A DNA stretch of 64,000 nt from contig NZ_KQ949075.1 in NCBI RefSeq assembly GCF_001514305.1, forward strand, positions 47,091 through 111,090. The letters are read 5' to 3'. Shown here piece after piece: positions 43,643 to 53,398 of the stretch. The stretch is from Streptomyces dysideae. Lineage in GTDB: Bacteria; Actinomycetota; Actinomycetes; Streptomycetales; Streptomycetaceae. How positions within the stretch are numbered: position 1 is the stretch's first letter; each line of letters opens with the position of its first letter. The position numbers and the translations under genes were made by a program. The notes below the pieces were generated by a model. The model was not told the origin of the DNA, did not search any database, and saw only the letters and a program-made list of their open reading frames with translations.

Positions 43643-44245
43643 TCACCAAGGCGCCGGTGGCGGTGCTGTCAAGGTGTCCGCCAGGCTTGCGAGCCTGTCC
43701 CGGACACGGCGTCGACCCCTTGGTGCCGGCAAGGAGTTCTCCCCCGTCGCCGCGCTCACCAAGTGCTGCACCGTGTCCAGGTCCAGGTCCGTCCCCTCCG
43801 GTACCGCCAGAGACTCGTGCGCCATCGAGGCCAGGTCCCCGTTCCCGGCCCCGAGCGCCAGCACCGTCGCCCCGGCCCGCCGGGCATCGTGCACCCGTTC
43901 CAGGAGGGGAGTCCCCGGGCCGTCCGGTGAAACCACCAGCAGCGTCTCGCCCCGCCGTGCCGCCGCCAGCCTCCCCAGACCGACGGCCAGATGAGCGGGG
44001 TCCGAGGGACGCGCGTCGTGCCGTACCAGAGTCGGCGCCAACTCCGGCGTACCGGACCACGCGGCCTCGTCCACCAGATGCGCCGCCAGATGCCACGGCT
44101 CGTACGACGGCGTGCCGACCAGCAGCAGACCGCCCCCGTGCGACACCACCGACCCCCGCAGCGCCCCGGCGAACCTCCGCGTGGCCCCCAGCCACTCGGT
44201 CCCGGCGAGCACTTCACGCAGCAAGGCGACACGTACGGCATCCAT
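43643..44245 (-). CDS. SIS-domain-like protein
   Basis: A 200-residue protein. The pattern ETLLVVSPDGPGTPLLERVHDARRAGATVLALGAG, in parts (LLVVSPDG, GATVLALG), and DTVQHLVSAATG resembles phosphosugar-binding SIS domains. The final 30 residues are basic and Pro-rich. Function unknown; it is divergent from the sialidase, so a sugar-related role is possible. Confidence 0.6.
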   Translation of the reverse strand: MDAVRVALLREVLAGTEWLGATRRFAGALRGSVVSHGGGLLLVGTPSYEPWHLAAHLVDEAAWSGTPELAPTLVRHDARPSDPAHLAVGLGRLAAARRGETLLVVSPDGPGTPLLERVHDARRAGATVLALGAGNGDLASMAHESLAVPEGTDLDLDTVQHLVSAATGENSLPAPRGRRRVRDRLASLADTLTAPPPAPW

Positions 44246-44325
44246 GTGACCGCATCCTGCCGCAACCGACCACTCGTGACCCGGAGTTCACCCCGAATTC
44301 GCCCAACTTGGGCAAGGGGACCGCC

Positions 44326-45420
44326 ATGGCAGACAGCAGCGTCCCCTTCCACGCCGGCCGTGAGGGCTACGCGAGCTTCCGGATCCCGGCCGTGGTCACC
44401 AGCCAACAGGGCACCGTGCTCGCCTTTTGCGAAGGTCGCGTCGAATCGGCCCGCGACCACGGCCACATCGACATCGTGCTGAAGCGGTCCACGGACGGCG
44501 GCCGTACCTGGGGCCCCATGGCCGTCGCCGCAGACAACGGCAGGCACCTCGCCGGCAACCCCGCCCCCGTCGTCCTCGACACCGGCCGCATCCTGCTCGT
44601 CTACATCCGCTCCACCGCCACCGCCACCGAGGACGCCATCCTCCGCGGCGAGGTGAGCGATGCCGACGGCCGCCGGATCTGGGTGCGTCACAGCGACGAC
44701 GACGGCCTCACCTGGTCGAGTTCGAGGGAGATCACCGCGCAGGTGAAACGGGCGGGATGGCGGTGGTACGCCACCACCCCCGGCCATGCGATCCAGTTGC
44801 GCACCGGCCGCGTCGTCGTCCCCGCCAACCACACGATCCCGCCCACCGGCACCGACGACGGCACCGAGGCCGGCTACAACAGCGGCCACTGCCTGCTCAG
44901 CGACGACCGCGGCGCCACCTGGTCGATCGGCTACGTCGACGAGAACACCGACGGCTACGTCAACGTCAACGAGACCACCGCCGCCGAACTCCCCGACGGC
45001 CGCGTCTACTTCAACACGCGTAACGACACTGGTAGTTCCCGCCCGCCCTCCCTGTCACCCGGCAACCGCGCCGACGCCCACTCGAAGGACGGTGGGAAGA
45101 CACTGGTGAAACCCTTCCGTCCGCAGGCCTCACTGCCCGCCCCCGTCTGCCAGGCCAGTGTCCTCCAGCTCCGCGACCCCGACCTGCTCCTCTACTCCGG
45201 CCCCGCCGACCCCACCGCCCGCGCCCTGATGACGATCCGCGCCTCCACCGACGGCGGCAGCACCTGGCGCCCGTCGTTCACGGTCGACGGTCTGCCCGCC
45301 GCGTACTCCGACCTGGTACGGATCGACGCCGGCACCGTCGGACTCCTCTACGAGACCGGTGACTTCGGCCCCTACGAGACGATCACCTTCCTGCGGGTGC
45401 CCGTGACGCGGCTCACCTGA
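44326..45420 (+). CDS. Sialidase (neuraminidase), GH33-like
   Basis: A 364-residue six-bladed propeller enzyme. The RIP motif is FRIPAVV, and four Asp boxes are present: STDGGRTW, SDDDGLTW, SDDRGATW and STDGGSTW. The conserved Glu lies in NVNETTAAEL and the Tyr in LLYETGD. No signal peptide is present, so it is probably intracellular, unlike most bacterial sialidases. ATG 44326 follows AAGGGGA. Confidence 0.88.
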   Translation: MADSSVPFHAGREGYASFRIPAVVTSQQGTVLAFCEGRVESARDHGHIDIVLKRSTDGGRTWGPMAVAADNGRHLAGNPAPVVLDTGRILLVYIRSTATATEDAILRGEVSDADGRRIWVRHSDDDGLTWSSSREITAQVKRAGWRWYATTPGHAIQLRTGRVVVPANHTIPPTGTDDGTEAGYNSGHCLLSDDRGATWSIGYVDENTDGYVNVNETTAAELPDGRVYFNTRNDTGSSRPPSLSPGNRADAHSKDGGKTLVKPFRPQASLPAPVCQASVLQLRDPDLLLYSGPADPTARALMTIRASTDGGSTWRPSFTVDGLPAAYSDLVRIDAGTVGLLYETGDFGPYETITFLRVPVTRLT

Positions 45421-45457
45421 CCGTCAGGGCCGGCCGGGGCGGACGTAAAGTCGGCCC

Positions 45458-46174
45458 ATGACCACTACCGACAGTGCTGCACAGACCCCCGCGAAGGCCC
45501 CCGCCAAGGACCCGTGGGACCTCCCCGACGTCTCCGGGCTCGTCGTCGGCGTACTCGGCGGGACCGGGCCGCAGGGCAAGGGCCTCGCCTACCGGCTCGC
45601 CAGGGCAGGCCAGAAGGTGATCATCGGCTCGCGGGCCGCGGAGCGCGCGCAGGCCGCCGGCGAGGAACTCGGGTACGGCGTCGAGGGCGCCGACAACGCC
45701 GAGACCGCGCGGCGCAGCGACATCGTGATCGTCGCCGTGCCGTGGGACGGACACGGCAAGACGCTGGAGTCCCTGCGCGAGGAACTGGCCGGCAAGCTGG
45801 TCGTCGACTGCGTCAACCCGCTCGGCTTCGACAAGAAGGGCGCCTACGCCCTGAAGCCCGAGGAGGGCAGCGCCGCCGAGCAGGCCGCCGCCCTGCTGCC
45901 GGACTCCCGGGTCACCGCGGCCTTCCACCATCTGTCCGCCGTGCTGCTCCAGGACCCGGAGATCGACGAGATCGATACCGACGTGATGGTCCTCGGCGAG
46001 GTCCGGGCTGACGTCGAGATCGTCCAGGCCCTCGCCGGCCGTATCCCGGGGATGCGTGGTGTCTTCGCGGGCCGGCTGCGCAACGCCCACCAGGTCGAGT
46101 CGCTGGTCGCCAACCTGATCTCGGTGAACCGCCGGTACAAGGCGCACGCGGGACTCCGCGTCACGGACGTATGA
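45458..46174 (+). CDS. npdG: F420-dependent NADP reductase (NpdG/Fno)
   Basis: A 238-residue enzyme that transfers hydride between coenzyme F420 and NADP. The NADP motif is VLGGTGPQGKGLAYRLA, followed by IGSRAAERA and IVAVPWDGHGKTL. The end NLISVNRRYKAHAGLRVT is conserved. About 25 residues precede the domain. Supports F420-using actinomycete metabolism. Confidence 0.92.
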   Translation: MTTTDSAAQTPAKAPAKDPWDLPDVSGLVVGVLGGTGPQGKGLAYRLARAGQKVIIGSRAAERAQAAGEELGYGVEGADNAETARRSDIVIVAVPWDGHGKTLESLREELAGKLVVDCVNPLGFDKKGAYALKPEEGSAAEQAAALLPDSRVTAAFHHLSAVLLQDPEIDEIDTDVMVLGEVRADVEIVQALAGRIPGMRGVFAGRLRNAHQVESLVANLISVNRRYKAHAGLRVTDV

Positions 46175-46230
46175 GTGGATGGGGGACACTGGTCGGCACA
46201 AGCAGTGTCCCCCGACAGGAGCCCATCGAC

Positions 46231-46413
46231 ATGCCCCGCCTCGCCCTCTACGCCCTTGTCGTCTGCGTCCTCGCCGTGGCCGCGGCGGTCGTCTCCTTCG
46301 TGCAGGGCAGCTTCCTGGGGATCGTGTGGGTGCTGCTCGCGGGCCTGTCCTCCAACATGTGCTGGTACTACCTGAAGCGGGACCGGGCGGCTCGGAAGTC
46401 CGTCACGAGCTGA
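46231..46413 (+). CDS. Small two-helix membrane protein (60 aa)
   Basis: A 60-residue protein with two hydrophobic segments (LYALVVCVLAVAAAVVSF and FLGIVWVLLAGLSSNM) and a basic tail. AGGAG lies 10 nt before ATG 46231. Function unknown. It overlaps the convergent protease gene by 11 bp. Confidence 0.65.
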   Translation: MPRLALYALVVCVLAVAAAVVSFVQGSFLGIVWVLLAGLSSNMCWYYLKRDRAARKSVTS

Positions 46414-47203
46414 CCGCGCAGAACTCGTTCGAGCCCTGCCAGAAGCGGTACAGGTCCTGACCGCAGTACGTCTCGAAGTCACTGATCCCGAGACCGCGCA
46501 GGATCGTGTCGACCACGTCGAAGAACGCGCCGTTGATGGACGGCACCCACAGCAGCGCGAACACGAACAGCAGCCCGAAGGGCGCGAACGGCTCCACCTG
46601 GCGCTTGATGTTGTACGACAGCCAGGGCTCGAGCACGCCGTAGCCGTCCAGGCCGGGCACCGGCAGGAAGTTCAGGATCGCGGCGGTCACCTGGAGCAGC
46701 GCGAGGAAGGCCAGCGCGAACCGGAAGTCCCGCGGCACGCCGTCCAGCGCGTCCAGCCAGAACGGGGCCGTGCAGATGATCGCGAACAGGACGTTCGTCA
46801 GCGGACCCGCCGCCGAGATCAGACTGTGCCGCCACCGCCCCCGGATCCGCCCGCGCTCGATGAAGACGGCACCGCCCGGTAGACCGATGCCGCCCATGAT
46901 CACGAAGATTACGGGGAGCACGATGCTGAGCAGGGCGTGCGTGTAGGCGAGAGGATTGAGGCTCAGGTACCCCTTCGCGCCCACAGTGATGTCGCCGCTG
47001 TGCAGGGCCGTGCGGGCGTGCGCGTACTCGTGCAGACAGAGTGAGACGATCCACGCGGCGGTTACGAACAGGAACACGGCCACACCGGGCTGCTCGGCGA
47101 ACCCGGTCCAGGTGGCCCAGCCTGTCACCGCCGTGACAGCGAGGATCCCGACGAAGACGGGACTGACCCGCCGGTCGCTGCGGCGGATGGCGGTGCTGGT
47201 CAT
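46403..47203 (-). CDS. Site-2 protease-family membrane metalloprotease
   Basis: A 266-residue integral membrane protein. The zinc motif is HEYAH (HExxH) in the second helix and the third ligand is Asp in NFLPVPGLDGYG. Six hydrophobic segments are seen, no PDZ or CBS domain. It is of the short actinobacterial M50 type; substrate unknown. Confidence 0.88.
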   Translation of the reverse strand: MTSTAIRRSDRRVSPVFVGILAVTAVTGWATWTGFAEQPGVAVFLFVTAAWIVSLCLHEYAHARTALHSGDITVGAKGYLSLNPLAYTHALLSIVLPVIFVIMGGIGLPGGAVFIERGRIRGRWRHSLISAAGPLTNVLFAIICTAPFWLDALDGVPRDFRFALAFLALLQVTAAILNFLPVPGLDGYGVLEPWLSYNIKRQVEPFAPFGLLFVFALLWVPSINGAFFDVVDTILRGLGISDFETYCGQDLYRFWQGSNEFCAVSS

Positions 47204-47318
47204 GGGGCTCCCTGGACTCTCGTGCGCAAGTGGGGACTGGCTGGGACTGCCCGACCGTACCGGGCGTACGGGGAAAACGTCTCGCGGCCGGTCACTGGTT
47301 CCGGAGAAGGTGGGGGAC

Positions 47319-48017
47319 ATGGGGCTCTGGCATGTGTTCTACGAGGACTGGCAGATGGAGTGCTGCGGTACGCCGTTCTCGGTGGGGGACGAGGTGAGCT
47401 GGCCGATGATGATCGTGGACGCCGACGCGGTGCTGGGCGGCGGCTGGCACGACCAGCTCACCAAGGTCGTCGGGGTGGTGGAGGACTGGGACGGTGTGCG
47501 GATCGTGCGGGACAAGACCGGCCTCATGGTGGCCCTGGGCGGGCGTGACGAGGACGACGACGAGGGCGAGGCGGACGGTCCGCGGTTGGGGGACCCGATA
47601 CGCCGGGTCGGGCTGCTCTCGGTCGAGACGCACGGTGCCGAGTGGCCTGAGGTCGCGGGGCGGGTGCGGGCCGTGCAGGTGCTGACCCAGGGCTACGCCG
47701 AGGGGACGTCGGCGGCTTGGGAGCCGGTGCCCGGGGAGCGGTGGCTGCGCGCGGTGGACGAGTGCCCGAAGTGGTTCGCCGACAAGGCCGCGGGCAAGGG
47801 CGGCGACGGGCGGCCGCGGCGGCGCAGGGACGCGGGCGTGGTGGTCGCACTGGAGGTGCCGGGCACGGACTCCTGGCTGTCGTACGCCGTCCGCGAGGCG
47901 AGCGGCATCCCCCACGAAGGGGCCGCGCCGGGTGCGGAGACGGAGGGCCTGCCGGAGGACGCACTGGCGGCGTTGCTGGAGACCCTGAGCACGGTCCGAG
48001 GGCCGGGGGACGGGTGA
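47319..48017 (+). CDS. DUF6578-like conserved protein
   Basis: A 232-residue soluble protein starting with WHVFYEDWQMECCGTPFSVGDEV; the pattern YEDWQMECCG...GDEVxW is recurrent in Streptomyces proteins of this unknown family. The middle has an acidic run (DEDDDEGEAD). No catalytic motif is recognised. The start follows GGAGAAGGTGGGGG. Confidence 0.65.
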   Translation: MGLWHVFYEDWQMECCGTPFSVGDEVSWPMMIVDADAVLGGGWHDQLTKVVGVVEDWDGVRIVRDKTGLMVALGGRDEDDDEGEADGPRLGDPIRRVGLLSVETHGAEWPEVAGRVRAVQVLTQGYAEGTSAAWEPVPGERWLRAVDECPKWFADKAAGKGGDGRPRRRRDAGVVVALEVPGTDSWLSYAVREASGIPHEGAAPGAETEGLPEDALAALLETLSTVRGPGDG

Positions 48018-48089
48018 GGCGGGGGCCGTCGCCACTCTGTCGCGCCGCGCCGCCCAACCCCGTGACCGGCCCCGAATCCACCGGAGACA

Positions 48090-51000
48090 ATGAACCCCGT
48101 GCGCTATCGCATCCTCGGCACCACCCAGGCACTGCGCCCCGACGGCAACCCCGTCCAGGTCGGCGGGGCGCGGCTGCGTGCGCTGCTGACCGTGCTCGCG
48201 CTGCGGGCCGGGCGCGCCGTGCCCGCGGGGCTGCTGGTCGACGAGGTGTGGGACGGTGACCCGCCCGCCGACGCGCCGGGCGCGCTGCAGGCGCTGGTCG
48301 GCCGGTTACGCCGGGCGCTCGGCGCGGACGCGGTCGTCTCGGCGGAGGGCGGATACCGGCTCGCCGCCCCTCCCGACGACATCGACCTGCACCGCTTCGA
48401 GCGGCTGGCCGGCGAGGGCACCCGCGCGCTGGCCGACGGCGACCCCGCCAAGGCGGCCGGCGTCCTCGACGACGCCCTCGCCCTGTGGCGCGGCCCCGCG
48501 CTGGCCGACCTGCCCGACCGTGCGGCGGAGGCGGCCCGCTGGGAGGCGCGGCGCCTGGACGCCCTCCGCGCCCGCCACACCGCCGCCCTCGCCCTGGGCC
48601 ACGCCGAACAGTCCCTCCCCGAACTGACCGCCCTGTGCGACACCCACCCCCTCGACGAACCCCTCCAGGCCCTCCGCCTCCGCGGCCTCCGCGCCGCGGG
48701 CCGCACGGCGGAGGCACTGGCCGCGTACGAGGACGTACGACGGCTGCTCGCGGACCGGCTGGGTTCGGATCCAGGGCCGGAACTACGGGCGCTGCACGGG
48801 GAGTTGCTCCGGCCGGGGGAGTGGGACGGGGGTGGCGGCGCGAGCACCACAGCCGTGCCCGGCGATACGCAGACCCCCGCAGCGTCCGCCAGGGCTCGTG
48901 CCGCTGCGGCTGACGCCCCGGCGTTACCCGGCACCGCACAGCCCCTCGCGCCCGGCACCACGAACCCCCCCACCTCACCCCCACCCCCAGCCCCCGGCAT
49001 CCTCCGAGCCCGCCTCACCTCCTTCGTCGGTCGTGAAGCCGATATCCAGGCCATCCGGGGCGACCTCGCGACCACCCGGCTGGTCACGCTGCTCGGTCCC
49101 GGCGGGGCCGGGAAGACGCGGCTGTCGCAGGAGGCCGCCGAGACCGTGCGGGACGCAGTCCGGGACGGTGTGTGGCTGGCCGAGCTCGCGCCCGTCGACG
49201 ACCCCGAAGCCGTACCGGAGGCCGTGCTCACCGCCGTCGGCGCCCGCGAGACCGTGCTGTACGGCGCGGGGGCTGAGGCCATGCGCGCCGGGTCCGACCG
49301 GCACGACGATCCCATCGAGCGGCTCGCCGAGCACTGCGGCAAGCGGCGCATGCTGCTGATCCTCGACAACTGCGAGCATGTCGTCGACGCCGCCGCCCGG
49401 CTCGTCGAGGAGCTCCTGGAGCGCTGCCCGGAGCTGACGGTGCTGGCCACCAGCCGTGAACCCCTCGGCGTACCGGGGGAGTTGCTGCGGCCCGTGGAGC
49501 CGCTGCCCGAGCCGGTCGCGCTGCGGCTGCTCGCCGACCGCGGGGCCGCCGCCCGGCCCGGCTTCCGTGTCGACGGCGACGAGGAGACCGCGGCCGCGTG
49601 CGCCGAGATCTGCCGACGTCTTGACGGACTGCCCCTCGCCATCGAGCTGGCGGCCGCCCGGCTACGGATGCTGACGCCACGTCAGATCGCCGACCGGCTC
49701 GACGACCGCTTCCGTCTCCTCACCTCAGGCAGCCGTACCGTCCTGCCCCGCCAGCAGACCCTCCGGGCCGTCGTCGACTGGTCCTGGGAGCTGCTGGACG
49801 AGGACGAACGGGACGTGCTGCTGCGGCTGTCCGTGTTCGCGGGCGGCTGTGATCTCGCCGCCGCCGAGGCCGTCTGCGGGCCCGCCGCCCTCGAGGCGCT
49901 CGGCTCGCTCGTCGACAAGTCCCTGGTCGTGGCGGCGCCCACGCCGGACGGCGGTGCCGGGAGCGCTATGCGCTACCGGCTCCTGGAGACCGTCGCGGAG
50001 TACGCGCGCGAACGGCTCGACGCGTCCGGGCAGCGGGCGGACGCCGAGCGCGTGCATCTGACGTACTACCGCGAACTGGCCCGCACCAGTGACCCGTTGC
50101 TGCGCGGCCACAGCCAGGTCGCCGCCATCGCACGGCTCGAGCGCGAGAGCGAGAACATCCGCGCCGCCCTGCACCACGCCGTCGCCGCACGCGACGAGCA
50201 GGAGGCGCTGTGTCTCGTCCTGTCGATGGCCTGGTACTGGCAGATGCGTGGCCTGCGGATCGTCGCCCGCAACTGGTCCCGCGAGGTCCAGGGTCTCGGT
50301 CCCGACCCCTTCGCGGAGCCCGTCCGCCCGGCCGCCCCGCTGTGGGAGCGCTGCACGGACACGCCGCCGCCGTGGACCGGCGAGGTACTCGCCGAGGCCC
50401 GGCGCGGCGTTCATCTGGTCCATCTCGCCTGTATGGACACCGAGTTGGATGCCTGGCAGACGCCCCAGGCGCAGGCGAAGCTGCGGAGCATCGCCGCGAC
50501 GTACGAGCCCGGACTGCCGCAGGCGTGCCGTTCCCCCGGTTCCCTGTGGTTCTTCGCCGTCCTGCTCACCGGGGACATGGAGCGGGTGCGGACGATCGTC
50601 GACGCCGCCGTCGACACCTGCCGCGGTGTGCCCGGCTACGAGTGGGACCTTGCCGCCAATCTGCACATGCGGGCCAACCTGCGCGCCAACCGCACCGAAT
50701 GGGCCGGCGACGCCACCCGCGACGCCGACGAGTCGCTGGCGATCTACCGCCGCCTCGGCGACCTGTGGGGCACCGCCGAAACGTTCGCCGCGCGCGCCCA
50801 GGCGTATGAGCGCAGGGGCGAGTACGGTGCCGCCGCCGCTGACTACGGGACGGCGATCGAGCACGCCGGACGCCTCGGTGCCCGCGCCCAGACGGATGTG
50901 CTCAGCGCCCGGCTCGGCAGTGTGCTGATCGAGGCCGGCGCGGGAGAGCGCGGCGAACGCCTGCTGCGCGAGGTGATCGACCGTGAGAACGGCCCGGCCG

Positions 51001-51515
51001 AGCAGGCGATGCCCTTCGCCCGGCTCATCCTCGCCGGCCGGCTCGGCATGACCGACCGGATCCCCGAGGCACGGGAGCAGCTCCGGCTGCTGCGCGAGCA
51101 GTTCAAGCTCGCCCACTTCGTCATCTTCGACGCGTACATCCTCGGCGCCGAAGCCTGGGTGGACGCGGTCGACGGCCGCTACCCGGAGTCCCTGGCCACG
51201 ATCAGGCGCGCCCTGGCACACGCCGAGGACCCGCTGTCCGAGGCCATCGCCCCGCAGATGCGCTCCGGGTACCTGACCATCGCCGCGTTCGCCCTCGCCC
51301 GCGTCGACGGCGGCCGCCGCGCCCGCGACGCGGCCCGCTTCCTCGGCGCCGCCGACGCGCTGCTGCCGCCCCGGCACGTCGCGTCGACCCAGGAGCGCGA
51401 GGTGTACGACCGGGCGGTGCGGCACACCCGGGCCGTTCTCGGCGACGCGGCGTACGAGGCGGCGTACGCGGAGGGCGGCGGCTTCTCCTCGCGGGAGGCC
51501 GCCGCCCTGCTCTGA
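48090..51515 (+). CDS. AfsR/SARP-like regulator with BTAD, NB-ARC and TPR regions; contains a TTA codon
   Basis: A 1141-residue regulator. Residues 1-95 are the winged-helix DNA-binding domain, 96-245 the BTAD domain, then a Pro/Ala-rich linker. The NB-ARC ATPase starts near residue 310 with GPGGAGKTRL and LLILDNCEHV, and the C-terminal half is TPR-like helices. Codon 73 (48306-48308) is TTA in GRLRRALG, so translation should need the bldA tRNA and be tied to development. It faces an ABC exporter with a 26-bp gap between stops. Its target genes are unknown; it is 24 kb from the ansamycin genes. Confidence 0.9.
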   Translation: MNPVRYRILGTTQALRPDGNPVQVGGARLRALLTVLALRAGRAVPAGLLVDEVWDGDPPADAPGALQALVGRLRRALGADAVVSAEGGYRLAAPPDDIDLHRFERLAGEGTRALADGDPAKAAGVLDDALALWRGPALADLPDRAAEAARWEARRLDALRARHTAALALGHAEQSLPELTALCDTHPLDEPLQALRLRGLRAAGRTAEALAAYEDVRRLLADRLGSDPGPELRALHGELLRPGEWDGGGGASTTAVPGDTQTPAASARARAAAADAPALPGTAQPLAPGTTNPPTSPPPPAPGILRARLTSFVGREADIQAIRGDLATTRLVTLLGPGGAGKTRLSQEAAETVRDAVRDGVWLAELAPVDDPEAVPEAVLTAVGARETVLYGAGAEAMRAGSDRHDDPIERLAEHCGKRRMLLILDNCEHVVDAAARLVEELLERCPELTVLATSREPLGVPGELLRPVEPLPEPVALRLLADRGAAARPGFRVDGDEETAAACAEICRRLDGLPLAIELAAARLRMLTPRQIADRLDDRFRLLTSGSRTVLPRQQTLRAVVDWSWELLDEDERDVLLRLSVFAGGCDLAAAEAVCGPAALEALGSLVDKSLVVAAPTPDGGAGSAMRYRLLETVAEYARERLDASGQRADAERVHLTYYRELARTSDPLLRGHSQVAAIARLERESENIRAALHHAVAARDEQEALCLVLSMAWYWQMRGLRIVARNWSREVQGLGPDPFAEPVRPAAPLWERCTDTPPPWTGEVLAEARRGVHLVHLACMDTELDAWQTPQAQAKLRSIAATYEPGLPQACRSPGSLWFFAVLLTGDMERVRTIVDAAVDTCRGVPGYEWDLAANLHMRANLRANRTEWAGDATRDADESLAIYRRLGDLWGTAETFAARAQAYERRGEYGAAAADYGTAIEHAGRLGARAQTDVLSARLGSVLIEAGAGERGERLLREVIDRENGPAEQAMPFARLILAGRLGMTDRIPEAREQLRLLREQFKLAHFVIFDAYILGAEAWVDAVDGRYPESLATIRRALAHAEDPLSEAIAPQMRSGYLTIAAFALARVDGGRRARDAARFLGAADALLPPRHVASTQEREVYDRAVRHTRAVLGDAAYEAAYAEGGGFSSREAAALL

Positions 51516-51541
51516 CGCGTACCGGCGCGGGCCCGGGTGCG

Positions 51542-52351
51542 TCAGCTCTTGGTACGGAACTTGTGGATGGCGACCGGTGCCATGACCGCCGTGATGGCCA
51601 CCGACCACCCCAGCGTCACCCACAGGTCGTGCGCGACCGGGCCGCCCACCATCAGGCCGCGGGCCGCGTCCGCCAGCGTGGACAGCGGGTTGTAGTCGGT
51701 GAACGCCTGCAGCCAGCCCGGCATCGAGTCCGTCGGGGCGAAGATCGACGAGCCGAACTGCAGCGGGAACAGCACCAGGAAGCCCATCGCCTGCACCGAC
51801 TGCGCGTTCTTCAGGACCACGCCCAGGGTGAGGAACACCCACATGATCGACGAGGCGAACACCGCGGACAGACCCACGGCCGCGAACAGACCGGGCCAGC
51901 TGGCGATGTCGAACCCGACCGCGACGGAGACGATCATCAGCACGGTCGTCGCGAACAGCATCCGCACCAGCTCGACCGAGACCTTCGCGAACAGCACCGA
52001 GCCGCGCCCGATCGGCAGGGACCGGAAGCGGTCCATGACACCGGAGTTGAAGTCCTGGCTGAAGCCGGTGCCGACGCCCTGGGACAGCGTCATGCTCATC
52101 ATCGCGATCATGCCGGGGATCACGTACTGCACGTACCCGTCCTGCCCGCCGCCCAGGGCCTGCCCGATCGAGCCGCCGAAGACGTACACGAACAGCAGCG
52201 TGAAGACGACCGGCATCAGCAGCGCGTCGAACATGGACTCCGGGTCCTGCCGGATCCACAGCAGATTGCGGCGGATGAGGGCACCGGTGTGGCGCAGGTG
52301 GCCGCGCAGCGGAATGCGGGCGTCGGTGGGGGTGACGGTGGCGGCGCTCAT
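51542..52351 (-). CDS. ABC-2 type exporter permease (DrrB-like)
   Basis: A 269-residue protein with six hydrophobic segments, an N-terminal amphipathic elbow, and DRFRSLPIGRGSVLFAK, FGSSIFAPTDSMPGWLQ features of the daunorubicin-type permeases. Its ATG overlaps the stop of the ATPase gene (ATGA). With the ATPase it should form a drug exporter. Confidence 0.9.
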   Translation of the reverse strand: MSAATVTPTDARIPLRGHLRHTGALIRRNLLWIRQDPESMFDALLMPVVFTLLFVYVFGGSIGQALGGGQDGYVQYVIPGMIAMMSMTLSQGVGTGFSQDFNSGVMDRFRSLPIGRGSVLFAKVSVELVRMLFATTVLMIVSVAVGFDIASWPGLFAAVGLSAVFASSIMWVFLTLGVVLKNAQSVQAMGFLVLFPLQFGSSIFAPTDSMPGWLQAFTDYNPLSTLADAARGLMVGGPVAHDLWVTLGWSVAITAVMAPVAIHKFRTKS

Positions 52352-53373
52352 ACGGTGACCTCCTCGCGGGCGTCCGCGGGCACGGTGTCCTGCGGGGCAC
52401 TGGCGCGGTGGCCGGTGAGGGACAGGAACACCTCGTCCAGGCTGGGCAGTTCGGTGGAGACTGAGGAGAGCGTGATGCCACGCGCGGTGATGGCGCCGAC
52501 GATCGCGGTGAGCTGCTCGTCGCTGAGGACGGGGACGAGCAGGGTGCCGGTCTCGGTGTCCACGGTGGTGGAGGCGAGGCCGGTGATGCCGAGTTCGTCG
52601 AGGTAGCCGGCGAGGGGCCGCAGTTGCAGGGCGTCGGCCGGCCGTACCCGTAGCGTCCGCCCGCCGACCTTCGCCTTGAGCTCCTCGATCTCGCCGCCCG
52701 CGATGACCTTGCCCCGGTCGACGACGGTCAGCTCGGAGGCGAGCTGTTCGGCCTCCTCCATGTACTGGGTGGTGAGCAGCACGGTCACACCGTCTCCGAC
52801 CATCCGCTTGACCTCGTCCCACACCTCGTTGCGGGTCCGCGGGTCCAGCCCGGTGGTCGGCTCGTCGAGAAAGAGAACGGCGGGCCGCCCGATCATGGAG
52901 GCGGCGAGATCGAGCCGCCGCCGCATGCCGCCGGAGTAGGTCGAGGCGGGCCGCTTGGCGGCGTCGGTCAGCGAGAACCGCTCGAGCAGCTCATCGGCAC
53001 GCGCGCGTGCCTCTTTCCGTGGCAGATCGAGCAACCGCCCGATCATGTACAGGTTCTCCCACCCGGGCAGCTTCTCGTCCACGGAGGCGTACTGCCCGGT
53101 GAGGCCGATCACCCGGCGCAGCTGCCGGGGCTGCCGTACGGCGTCGTATCCGACGACGGTGGCCTGTCCCGCGTCGGGAGCGAGCAGCGTGGACAGAATC
53201 CGCACGAGGGTCGTCTTCCCGGCCCCGTTGGGCCCGAGCACCCCCATCACGGTCCCCTCCCGGACATCCAGGTCGACCCCGTCCAGCGCCTTGGTCTCCC
53301 CGTAGTGCTTCACCAGCCCCCGCACGGAGACGGCGACGTTCCCACCGTTGGCCTTCTTGTCGATGCGCGTCAT
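52348..53373 (-). CDS. ABC exporter ATP-binding protein (DrrA-like)
   Basis: A 341-residue ATPase with Walker A GPNGAGKTT, signature YSGGMRRRLDLA, Walker B VLFLDEPTTGLD, and the DrrA-type C-terminal extension with SLDEVFLSLTGH. It energises the permease behind it. GGGAG lies 10 nt before ATG 53373. Two exact 16-bp direct repeats 26 bp further upstream are probably its operator. Confidence 0.92.
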   Translation of the reverse strand: MTRIDKKANGGNVAVSVRGLVKHYGETKALDGVDLDVREGTVMGVLGPNGAGKTTLVRILSTLLAPDAGQATVVGYDAVRQPRQLRRVIGLTGQYASVDEKLPGWENLYMIGRLLDLPRKEARARADELLERFSLTDAAKRPASTYSGGMRRRLDLAASMIGRPAVLFLDEPTTGLDPRTRNEVWDEVKRMVGDGVTVLLTTQYMEEAEQLASELTVVDRGKVIAGGEIEELKAKVGGRTLRVRPADALQLRPLAGYLDELGITGLASTTVDTETGTLLVPVLSDEQLTAIVGAITARGITLSSVSTELPSLDEVFLSLTGHRASAPQDTVPADAREEVTV

Positions 53374-53398
53374 GAGCAAGAAGCTCCCACCCCCCACC

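Noticed and set aside
48090-53373. AfsR-like regulator plus DrrAB as part of the ansamycin cluster
   Set aside because: They are more than 24 kb away, separated by housekeeping genes, and nothing in the sequence links them to the AHBA genes.
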